The notes: a model not told the origin generated them from the letters alone. Counted from the first letter of the stretch, positions 1-6,762 are shown. The stretch is 10,769 nt of DNA from Thalassiosira profunda (GCA_036939355.1 JALLAP010000714.1:1-10769), one strand, 5' to 3'. Numbers and translations: made by a program.

Positions 1-1792
1 ATCGGCTGGACGAGCGCCGTTGCCGGGGCTGGCTGTGGATGGAGCGCTCGTCCTCCCTGGGAGGCGGAGGGTGGGCCTGCTCTTGCGGATAACAGCTCTG
101 GTCTGGATACTCCTGCTCGTGATATCCTTGCTCTGGATATCCCTGCTCTGGATATCCTTGCTCAGGATAGCCCGGCTCGGCATAGCCCGGCTCTTGATAA
201 CAATGCGGGTCTCGCGGCGGCGGCCGGAACCGCTCCTGCTCCGGGGTCAGCTGCCTGCCGCCCTGAGTCTCGTACTGTTCGTACTGCCCGCACTCGTCCT
301 CCACGGGCGTGTCCACCGGCGCCCCCTCGTACATCTTCCCCCGGAACTGGTCCGGCGTCCACCGCGACTGTTGCGCTTGGCGCGGCGGCTCCCGGGGCGG
401 CGGCGGGTACAGCTCCTGCTGGGCGGAGCCCCCGCTGTCCGTCCGCTCCGGGGGCGCAACATCCTCTTGCTGGGGATGGGCAGCGCGCAGCGCGTCCGAT
501 TCCTCGGCCGGCCCCTCGTACACGACCAGCGCCTCGCCGTGTTCGGAATGCACGGGGCGCCGGCTCGGCTCCCCCTCCTCGCTCGCATGCGATCCCTGCC
601 TCGCAGGGGGCCCGTACGAGGATTGCCGCAGCACCCCCCTGGGCGGCAGCGGCCTCTTGTTGTCCCCGAAGCTGCTCGTCCTGCTCCCCTCCTCGAGCGA
701 GCTGCAGCTCCCGTCCTCGTCGTCGGTGGCGCATTCCTCCGAGTACGTGGGCGAGTCCCCCCGCGGATACCCGTCGTTGTAGTTGCCAATGCCGTTCTCC
801 AAGTCCCTGTCGGATCCCTTCGTCGGAACTCTAACTCCTTGTTGCTGCTGCACCTCTCGCCGGGCGTTTTTCGCGGCATCGATGGCGGAGGCAATGTGGG
901 CCATCGTGTCCAACTTTCGATCGCTCAGAAGATCCCTGCTGATTTCGCCCCCCATGATCTCACTCAGGGAATTCTCACTTGCCTCAGAAACATCACTCTC
1001 GTTTCCATCCGCATCGGCCACCGCGGAGCTGGCCACGGACCGCTCGTCCGGCGGCTTGGTCGCGGGATGAAATCGCACCCCGGCCGGCGAACTCTCGGCA
1101 TCTGTATTACTCATGGGCCGCGTGCTCAGGCTGGATACGCTGGAGGAGACGTGCGAGAGGGATTCGGAATTGTCCATCGTGGCCACGGAACGCTCCTCCT
1201 CTGCCAACTCGCGACTGTGCTGGCTGTGCTCCTCCTCGGCGTGCCGGCTTTGGTTTCTGCCAGCCGAGCGGTGGGAGGTTCGCGACGCGCGGGAAGAGAC
1301 GCTGCGCTCGTCGTCGTAATCCAATCCGTGGGCCGAGTGGCGGGAGGGATGTTCGCCGCGGCCCCGGGACTCGCTCCGAGAGCTGGACCGCTCGTGCCCC
1401 CTCGAGCTCGCCCGCCCCGAGCTTGGCGCTCGCCCCGCGCTCCCCGCCCGCCCTGAACTGGATCGCCCGGAACCCGAGCCGTGCCCCCGGGAGCGGGAGC
1501 CGTGCCGCCGCCCCGCCCTCCTACCAGAGCTCGACCTGTGGGAGGTGTGGCTGCGGGAGGAGCGGACGCTTCGGGCGTCGTCGTCCTCGCTCACATCATG
1601 TGAGCGCCCCTCATTCTTGTCCGTCGCTGCGCCCCCATCGCTATTTGCAGAGGCGCCCTCGCTCGCCGGCAACCCCGACGCGCACAGCGGGCACGCCTTC
1701 AGTATGGCCTTCCACTCCCCGGTGCGCCGCTGCCGGCGGCGGAGCTGGATGGCCGGGTGGACGGGGCACGCGCCGTCGTCGTCGGCCGCCAT
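1..1792 (-). CDS. Low-complexity Ser/Arg-rich protein with N-terminal CxxH/CxxC knuckle (partial, C-terminus off left edge)
   Basis: An uninterrupted reading frame of 597 codons runs leftward from the ATG at 1792-1790 to the window edge. An in-frame TAA at 1804-1802 just upstream fixes this start. Near the N-terminus is C9-P-V-H12, a basic stretch (QLRRRQR), then GEWK and C33-P-L-C36; the C-x2-H...C-x2-C spacing would suit binding of one zinc ion. Residues of about 70-200 are rich in Ser, Arg, Gly and His, with RS and SR pairs. The rest is acidic, Pro/Gln-rich and probably disordered, with [DE]ERS[VI] recurring four times. A run of GYPEQ-like pentapeptides lies near residues 535-565, followed by PPPP. 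No signal peptide, membrane segment or catalytic domain is visible. From memory, similar short CP.HP...CPLC modules occur in other diatom proteins, but I could not check. Function unknown; it could be a scaffold or RNA-associated protein. The frame is certain, the function open. Confidence 0.8.
   Translation of the reverse strand, partial: MAADDDGACPVHPAIQLRRRQRRTGEWKAILKACPLCASGLPASEGASANSDGGAATDKNEGRSHDVSEDDDARSVRSSRSHTSHRSSSGRRAGRRHGSRSRGHGSGSGRSSSGRAGSAGRAPSSGRASSRGHERSSSRSESRGRGEHPSRHSAHGLDYDDERSVSSRASRTSHRSAGRNQSRHAEEEHSQHSRELAEEERSVATMDNSESLSHVSSSVSSLSTRPMSNTDAESSPAGVRFHPATKPPDERSVASSAVADADGNESDVSEASENSLSEIMGGEISRDLLSDRKLDTMAHIASAIDAAKNARREVQQQQGVRVPTKGSDRDLENGIGNYNDGYPRGDSPTYSEECATDDEDGSCSSLEEGSRTSSFGDNKRPLPPRGVLRQSSYGPPARQGSHASEEGEPSRRPVHSEHGEALVVYEGPAEESDALRAAHPQQEDVAPPERTDSGGSAQQELYPPPPREPPRQAQQSRWTPDQFRGKMYEGAPVDTPVEDECGQYEQYETQGGRQLTPEQERFRPPPRDPHCYQEPGYAEPGYPEQGYPEQGYPEQGYHEQEYPDQSCYPQEQAHPPPPREDERSIHSQPRQRRSSSR
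106..195. repeat. 15-bp tandem repeat, six units, encoding GYPEQ-like pentapeptides
   Basis: Six consecutive 15-bp units start at 106, 121, 136, 151, 166 and 181. The plus-strand consensus is GATATCCTTGCTCTG, and units 2-4 are nearly identical. On the minus strand they lie in frame in the left-hand gene and encode GY(P/A/H)E(Q/P) units. The period is a multiple of three, so unit gain or loss would keep the frame. Tyr/Pro/Gln pentapeptides of this kind are flexible and occur in many unrelated proteins, so they do not identify a family. Confidence 0.9.
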
Positions 1793-2320
1793 GATTTCTT
1801 GTTATCCGATTGTATTTGAGTCCCCACCAGAGTCCGCACCCGCGTTAGCTCCGGGGCTCTCCGTCGGCTCAGAGAGTGCAGTGCTCCTTGTGTGCCCCCT
1901 TCGGGACTCGCGGAGGCGCAGTTGCAGTCGCAGGCGCGGAGGCTCTCTTGGCGGCCGAAGGGTGATTTGCAACCATCATCCATCATTTTGCAAAGAACAG
2001 ATCAGCCCCGGCGTCCGACCTGGGTGCCACACCATCACCTTGGCAATGACTTCTCCTCTCCGAGCCTTTTGCAAATCGTCTCCTCGGGCACAGAGGTTGC
2101 AATGAAATGCACAGCACACTGTACCTCGGACGCCAACCCTCGTCCATGCACAAGACATGCAATTGGAACAACGATACATAAAGTTAGAGGATTTTGTGTC
2201 CGCCTCGACGCACATCATTGCAGCACCGGCCGACCGGCCGATCCAACCTCTGCAGAGCCTGGCAAATCCATCTGCTAGGCAGAACCTACTCATATATTAT
2301 CGTACCCCCAAACACTCCTC
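1793..2320. other. Gene-free spacer (528 bp) between pyruvate kinase 3' end and the left gene; presumed minus-strand promoter
   Basis: Both flanking genes are read leftward, so this spacer should hold the pyruvate kinase 3' UTR (right part) and the promoter and 5' UTR of the left gene (left part). Short open frames on both strands have no recognisable domain and no similarity to the flanking proteins. A cluster of TTGCAA palindromes and a tandem CCGGCCGA pair (2226-2241) are the only structured elements I see. AT-rich sequence at 2290-2300 may mark the pyruvate kinase polyadenylation area, but no AATAAA hexamer is present there. Confidence 0.6.
1967..2102. promoter_or_regulatory. Cluster of four TTGCAA palindromes
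   Basis: The 6-bp palindrome TTGCAA occurs at 1967-1972, 1988-1993, 2069-2074 and 2097-2102, two of them inside the longer TTTTGCAAA. They sit 175-310 bp upstream of the left gene's ATG. A single hexamer is expected about once per 4 kb of random sequence, so four in 136 bp stands out. A role as a transcription-factor site is inference only. Confidence 0.3.
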
Positions 2321-4217
2321 TCAATCGTCCGCAAAGAGCTCCTCCAGGTCGAACACCGCGCAATAATACGCCGCCGACCCGTGCGTCGCTGGCATCAGCA
2401 CCGCCGCCCGCGCATCAGTATCCACGCTCATGAAGCCCAGATTGCACGCCTCTTTAATGGCACTAATGGCGCGCTCTTCGACGTTGTTATGCGTCGCGTC
2501 GATGGGCAGGTGGTGGGCCTTGATGCCCCAGCAGAGCGCCAATTCGCGGACGGTCCGTATCTCTTCCGAAAAGGCGATCATGGGAAGGGACGGCCGATAT
2601 TTCGACAGCTGCCGCGCCGCGAATCCGGAGGTGGTCAGGATGATCACTTTACCCGTCTTCATGCTCTTTTCGAAGCGCTCCGCAAAGCTGTGGACCGCCT
2701 TACACACGTCCTCGGCGATGGCATCTTGTCCGCTGTGGAATACCTCCGGATCGTGCTTCGGGACGTGAGTCTCGGCACAGCGGACAATGTTGTCCATCGT
2801 TCGGACGGCGTCGACCGGGTACTTGCCCACGCTCGTCTCGCCCGAAAGCATTACGGCATCCGCGCCGTCGATTACCGCGTTGAATACATCTGACGCCTCG
2901 GCACGCGTGGGGCCTAGGCACAAATGTATTTGTGAGAACAGAAGATCGTTTCGCAGAGTTGCCGGTGATCAGAGCGAGCAGTGCACTCACGGGCATTTTC
3001 CACCATCGATTCGAGCATCTGGGTTGCAACGATCACGGGCTTGGAATTCTTGTTTGCCAGAATGCAGGCCTTCTTCTGCCAGGCAGGAACGTCCCACGCC
3101 TCGAGCTCCACTCCCAAATCGCCTCTGGCGACCATGATGCTGTCAGCCTCCAGGATGATTTCCTCGAGGTTCTCCAACGCGACCGGCCGTTCCAGCTTTG
3201 CAATGATCTTTACCTTATCGTTCCCGGCTTTCGCTAGCTCGGCCCGAACTTTCCGAACGTCCTGTTGAGAGAGGACAGAGTAGTTTGAGCATATGCAGAG
3301 AGCAGTAAAAGTAGATACACCACAGCAAAAGTGCCCATACCTCTCCGCTTCCGACGAAGGACGCAGCCACAAACTCGGGATTCAAATGCTTGGCAATGTA
3401 CTCGAGGTCGGTCGCATCTTTCTCCGTAACCACATTTACTGAGAGCTTTCCACTGGGCATGTTGCAACCTTTATTGTCGGAGATCTTTCCGGCCGTTTTG
3501 ACCTCACATAGCAGTTCGTTCTTTGCAACGTCCTTCCCCTCCACTTCCAGCTTGACCGTTCCGTCGTTGATGAAGATTGCATCGCCTGTCTCGAGATCCT
3601 CACACAGCGTCTCGTACGAGATCTGGATGAGGTCCGGCGTGCCCAGCACGTCTTTCGGCGTCACGCGTATCTTGTCGCCCACGAACACCTCGAACGGCGC
3701 CTCCATTCTGCCCGTGCGGATCTTCGGACCCTGGATGTCGCAGAGCACCCCGACCTGGGTTTACGTGGAAGAATGGCGACGTGTACAAGGGAGAGTACAT
3801 TGGTGATAATAAGCACGGGTGGGGAAAAATGACATACCTGGTTGTCGTACTTCTCGCCCAGTTCGCGGATCGCATCGAACGTCTGTTGGTGCTCCTCGTA
3901 CTTTCCGTGCGAAAAGTTGAGGCGGCATACTGAGAGAGCCGCCGGATAGATTAGATAGGGCGACGCTGCAAATGATCACATAATACACAAATAACCTCAC
4001 CATCCATGCCGGCCAAGATCATCTGCTCGAGCGTGTCTCGATCGGAGGATGCCGGGCCGATCGTGCACACGATCTTCGTATTCCATGACGTGGGCTGTGC
4101 GGCGAAGGGGCGACGGGCCATCAAAAATTGCAGCGCAGACCCCCCGCTGGCAATCCGAGAGGAGGCAACGAGCTGCCGGACGGCCCGAGGGCCAAGCTTG
4201 CTAGTGAAACGGAGCAT
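2321..4217 (-). CDS. PYK: Pyruvate kinase, five exons, putative mitochondrial, predicted K+-independent
   Basis: Catalyses phosphoenolpyruvate + ADP to pyruvate + ATP. Exons on the minus strand are 4217-4001, 3929-3838, 3754-3341, 3261-2991 and 2913-2321, joining to 1587 nt (528 residues plus TGA). An in-frame TGA lies upstream of the ATG. Visible motifs are CTIGPAS (51-57), RLNFSHG with R75 (75-81), DIQGPKIRTG (109-118), the catalytic KLE lysine K263, VARGDLG with D289, ATQMLESM with T321, and NAVIDGADAVMLSGET (343-358). The C-terminal domain ends at FADD. Ile110, Gln111 and Lys114 take the places of Thr, Lys and Glu that mark K+-dependent enzymes. The first 45 or so residues are Arg/Ser-rich with almost no acidic residues, like a mitochondrial presequence; no diatom plastid ASAFAP-type signal is seen. 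It is divergent from the MORN gene, 341 bp away. All four introns are GT...AG, and every junction restores the family sequence. Confidence 0.95.
2914..2990 (-). other. Pyruvate kinase intron 4 (77 bp, phase 1)
   Basis: Donor GCCC|GTGAGT and acceptor GCCTAG|GCCCC. Removing it joins ...MLESMVENA-R-PTRAEASD, which matches the usual pyruvate kinase sequence; retaining it would break the frame. Confidence 0.9.
3262..3340 (-). other. Pyruvate kinase intron 3 (79 bp, phase 0)
   Basis: Donor GAGAG|GTATGG and acceptor TCAACAG|GACG after a pyrimidine-rich tract. Splicing joins ASFVGSGE to DVRKVRAEL, the expected order in the family. Confidence 0.9.
3755..3837 (-). other. Pyruvate kinase intron 2 (83 bp, phase 0), made of antisense MORN-repeat DNA
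   Basis: Donor AACCAG|GTATGT and acceptor AACCCAG|GTCGGG. Splicing joins KYDNQ to VGVLCDIQGPKIRTG, as the family requires. At 83 bp, retention would shift the frame. Bases 3760-3837 are the reverse complement of a complete MORN repeat, and only the five bases next to the exon at the 3' splice site lie outside the homology. The good donor GTATGT is the complement of the Thr-Tyr codons ACATAC of the repeat. CCAGGT occurs at both exon-intron boundaries (plus strand ACCTGG at 3753-3758 and 3836-3841). Confidence 0.92.
3760..3837 (+). repeat. Stray MORN repeat copy (26 codons) inside a pyruvate kinase intron
   Basis: On the plus strand this reads FTWKNGDVYKGEY then IGDNKHGWGKMTY with no stop codon: a textbook MORN unit with G-x-Y-x-G-E and K-H-G-x-G. 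By hand alignment 67 of 78 bases match 5141-5218 of the neighbouring MORN gene, without gaps. The eleven differences fall in nine codons. Three are silent; the other six alter residues at positions variable between MORN repeats (for example W to Y in YEGEW). This pattern suggests the donor was a related MORN repeat, not necessarily this exact one. It is too short and lacks splice context to be a plus-strand exon. Confidence 0.9.
3930..4000 (-). other. Pyruvate kinase intron 1 (71 bp, phase 1)
   Basis: Donor GGATG|GTGAGG and acceptor CTCTCAG|TATGC. Splicing joins AGMD-V-CRLNFSHG and restores the conserved substrate-binding segment around R75. No similarity to MORN sequence is visible here. Confidence 0.9.
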
Positions 4218-4558
4218 GGTTGAAGTGATCGGGCGAGTTAGGTATGGTCATATCGCGACGAGGTGTGAGGTGAAGCCGACTCGCAAGCTCGGATTTGACA
4301 GGTGTTCGCATCGCGCTCATTGGAGAGGGCGACGGACGGAGGGAGGCTCACAAAAATCCGCCCTCCAACTCAATGCCCAAGCGCAAGCCAGCGCGGAGCA
4401 AAGCGGGAAGACGTCGGCTGCCCACCGGCGCGGCTGCAGCTGTCCCTCTAGTTGTTCGGGCCGAGGAGGAGTCGGGTGTAGGTCGCCGTCGCTGAGGTGT
4501 CGGATAGGCGGCCTTCAGAAATTATTTCGTTGGACCGCCTCGGCGGGGCGACAACGCC
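4218..4558. promoter_or_regulatory. Divergent promoter region between pyruvate kinase (leftward) and MORN-MYND gene (rightward)
   Basis: The two ATGs face away from each other across 341 bp that lacks a credible gene, so both promoters and 5' UTRs must lie here unless there are upstream noncoding exons. No TATA box is evident. Next to the MORN gene start is an imperfect dyad: AGGCGGCC at 4506-4513 pairs with GGACCGCCT at 4532-4540 except for one bulged A. It overlaps a tight CCGCC-TC-GGCGG dyad at 4535-4546. Whether these form a leader hairpin or a protein site cannot be told. Confidence 0.5.
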
Positions 4559-6646
4559 ATGATTCGTTCTGGCGGCGAGGGGCCACGGGCCACGCCCGCG
4601 CCTTCCAGCTCCAATGCAATCTCTGGGGAAAATGTCGAACCCAACGATGTCGAGTCGGAGGACGTCCTCGAAATCATGTACGAGCCGGGCTCTCACGGCA
4701 ACCGAGGGACCATTCGCTTCACCGATGGGGATGTCTACGAGGGCGAGCTCAAGGATGGCGAGCCACACGGCAGGGGTTCCTGTAGGTTCTCAAAGAACGA
4801 CCGCGGCCTTAGGTATGTTTACGACGGAGAGTGGAAGCATGGCTGGATGCACGGGACGGGGGTGTTCAAGTGGACTGATGGGAGATGCTACGATGGAGAG
4901 TACAGAGAGGGGAAAAAACAAGGAAAGGGAACCATGACGTTTGCGTCCGGGAGCGTGTACGTGGGGGATCACGAGCAGGGGCTGAAGCACGGAAGGGGGA
5001 CGTACACGTGGGCTAACGGTACCGTCTACGTGGGCGAGTGGAAAGACGATATCAAGCATGGCACCGGGATCATGACGTGTGTAGATGGTAATGTGTACCG
5101 GGGGGGATTCGAGAATGACAAGAGGCACGGAAAGGGGACGTTTACGTGGAAGGATGGCGACGTGTACGAGGGAGAGTGGATGGATGATGAGAAGCACGGG
5201 TGGGGGAAAATGACGTATCCGTCAGGAAGTGCGTACGAAGGCGAGTGGAGGAAGGGAAAGGAGCACGGGAAGGGGACCTTCACCTACGCATCAGGGAAAG
5301 TGTACAAGGGAGAGTTCAAAGACGGTATGCGGCATGGAAAAGGCACAACGATATATCCCTCCGGCAGAATTTACGAGGGGCATTGGGCTGACGGAAAGCG
5401 CGTCTACAGCGATGAGCGCACGTTGCGGTCGCCACACTCACAGGAACAACGACTGCAAAAGAATGTGACCACAAAACATTGCGAGCATTGTGGCGTTGAC
5501 GATTTCCGCTACAAACTGCGGGTATGCTCTGGCTGCAACCTGGCTCTCTACTGCTCCGCTGCCTGCCAAAAGGCGGCGAGGGGGTCTCATCAAAGAATCT
5601 GCGACATCATTTCACAGCTACCGTCACGGGACGGAGATAGGCTCGTTCTTGAGTTCAATAGAGACAAACTGGTGGATTTGAACGCAGGTCTGTACTATGC
5701 GAAGAAGTACATGGACAATCTGAAGCACCTGCAAATCAACCTCCAAATGATGGAAGAAGACGACACCATCAAACTCTCCCCAAAGAGGCTCTCCTCGATA
5801 TTTAGGGAGGGGGAGCTTGAGTCAGTCTCCTGTTCATCAAGCGACATCTTCAAAGTTGGCTTTACTGGAATTGGGAATGCAGTGTGGATATTTTTGCATG
5901 GTCTGAAGCAGCTTCGGCTTGAATGCATGAGGCTCGGCGACGTTCGGATCGTGTGTGACACCGTTTTCCAACAAAGGGATACACTGATGGTGCTCTGCCT
6001 CCCATGTACGGACATCGATTGGTCCAAAGCAAAATGCCGCCGTTCAATTGCGCAAGCAGTCAGCTCTTGCAAGCATCTGGTGGCGCTGGATTTGAGAGGA
6101 TGCGTGCTGATGGACTCTGAGTTGAAGTTTATGCTTCAGAACCTGCCCAATCTACGTTGTCTCGACCTGGCGCGGGATGCTGACCACAATTACGAATTCA
6201 CGGACAACACTTGCGGCTTGATTGCTCGAAAATGTCCCGGCCTGCAAGAACTCAATCTGTCCAACCATGAGCATCTTTCGGTGCGGGGAATCCGCAAGAT
6301 TTTTGAGGGCTGCACTCATCTCAGATCATTCTACATATCAACACGCAAATTGAGTTGCAAGGACATGCGTAGTTTGCTGGCCACTACTGCCCCTCAGTTG
6401 ATGTGTCTTTCTCTGGGCAACAGAATTGATGCTGTTACGGACGAAGTAGTGTCTGATATTATCGAGAGTACTGGCGGAAGGATTGTTTTTCAGCTGTGGA
6501 ACAACGATTCTCCTTTTGACCCTAACAACATATCGGCCGAGACGAGAGAGAAATACGAGCACCAAACGCGTTTACTCCGTCAAATCTGGAGCAGACGGGA
6601 AGATCCTGAAGTGGCAAACGTGTGGGCTGACATGTTAGAAGAATGA
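4559..6646 (+). CDS. MORN-repeat / MYND zinc finger / leucine-rich repeat protein
   Basis: A single 695-codon exon; an in-frame TAG at 4505-4507 makes 4559 the first possible ATG. Ten MORN repeats carry Y-x-G cores at Y60, 88, 111, 134, 157, 180, 203, 226, 249 and 272, the last nine exactly 23 residues apart. MORN repeats bind membranes or proteins. A complete MYND finger follows: C308, C311, C323, C326, C332, C336, H344 and C348, the standard eight ligands, usually a protein-interaction module. Residues of about 505-620 contain leucine-rich-repeat segments of the F-box/AMN1 type (LVALDLRGC, LRCLDLA, LQELNLSN, LMCLSLGN). The N-terminal 45 residues are disordered and acidic, and no SET or kinase domain is present. 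The 3' half looks less GC-rich than the repeat half. The product is probably an adaptor; its partners are unknown. The repeat at 5141-5218 resembles the antisense intron of the adjacent pyruvate kinase gene. Confidence 0.93.
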   Translation: MIRSGGEGPRATPAPSSSNAISGENVEPNDVESEDVLEIMYEPGSHGNRGTIRFTDGDVYEGELKDGEPHGRGSCRFSKNDRGLRYVYDGEWKHGWMHGTGVFKWTDGRCYDGEYREGKKQGKGTMTFASGSVYVGDHEQGLKHGRGTYTWANGTVYVGEWKDDIKHGTGIMTCVDGNVYRGGFENDKRHGKGTFTWKDGDVYEGEWMDDEKHGWGKMTYPSGSAYEGEWRKGKEHGKGTFTYASGKVYKGEFKDGMRHGKGTTIYPSGRIYEGHWADGKRVYSDERTLRSPHSQEQRLQKNVTTKHCEHCGVDDFRYKLRVCSGCNLALYCSAACQKAARGSHQRICDIISQLPSRDGDRLVLEFNRDKLVDLNAGLYYAKKYMDNLKHLQINLQMMEEDDTIKLSPKRLSSIFREGELESVSCSSSDIFKVGFTGIGNAVWIFLHGLKQLRLECMRLGDVRIVCDTVFQQRDTLMVLCLPCTDIDWSKAKCRRSIAQAVSSCKHLVALDLRGCVLMDSELKFMLQNLPNLRCLDLARDADHNYEFTDNTCGLIARKCPGLQELNLSNHEHLSVRGIRKIFEGCTHLRSFYISTRKLSCKDMRSLLATTAPQLMCLSLGNRIDAVTDEVVSDIIESTGGRIVFQLWNNDSPFDPNNISAETREKYEHQTRLLRQIWSRREDPEVANVWADMLEE

Positions 6647-6762
6647 CTGTGTGTCGACCCCTTTTCCCACCTCTTTTGTTTGTGAGGCAAATTGCGAGAC
6701 AGGAGGCAAATGAAGTGACACAATACCATAGCGATCAGTTGGCTCAACTTCTTCAGAGTTTA
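6647..6762. other. Convergent 3' spacer (116 bp)
   Basis: The MORN gene ends at 6646 and the ankyrin gene ends at 6763 from the other side, so both 3' UTRs and polyadenylation sites must share or overlap this spacer. On the minus strand AATAAA occupies 6764-6759 and overlaps the ankyrin gene's TAA stop, a poly(A)-signal-like hexamer unusually close to the stop. No equivalent is seen for the MORN gene. Confidence 0.5.

Noticed and set aside
20..1456. 478-residue open frame on the plus strand over the left gene
   Set aside because: Its composition (Arg, Leu, Pro) and shadow position suggest antisense noise. The minus-strand frame is longer, has an upstream stop, a clear start, a Cys/His module and an in-frame repeat.
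1892..2293. Overlapping short frames on both strands in the spacer, including a Cys-rich 105-residue minus-strand one
   Set aside because: No recognisable domain, no consistent codon bias, and mutually overlapping frames. The Cys residues have no zinc-finger spacing.
3760..3837. The MORN-coding segment as an exon of a plus-strand gene nested in pyruvate kinase
   Set aside because: Only one 26-codon repeat is present, with no neighbouring repeats, no start and no plausible plus-strand splice partners. Pyruvate kinase needs the segment removed.
4506..4546. Possible riboswitch or regulated hairpin before the MORN gene
   Set aside because: Only short imperfect dyads in GC-rich DNA, with two mutually exclusive pairings. 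No known riboswitch core is recognisable, so it is noted only within the promoter entry.
4006..4785. 259-residue plus-strand frame across the divergent promoter
   Set aside because: It runs antisense through pyruvate kinase exon 1 and out of frame into the MORN gene; no domain is visible.
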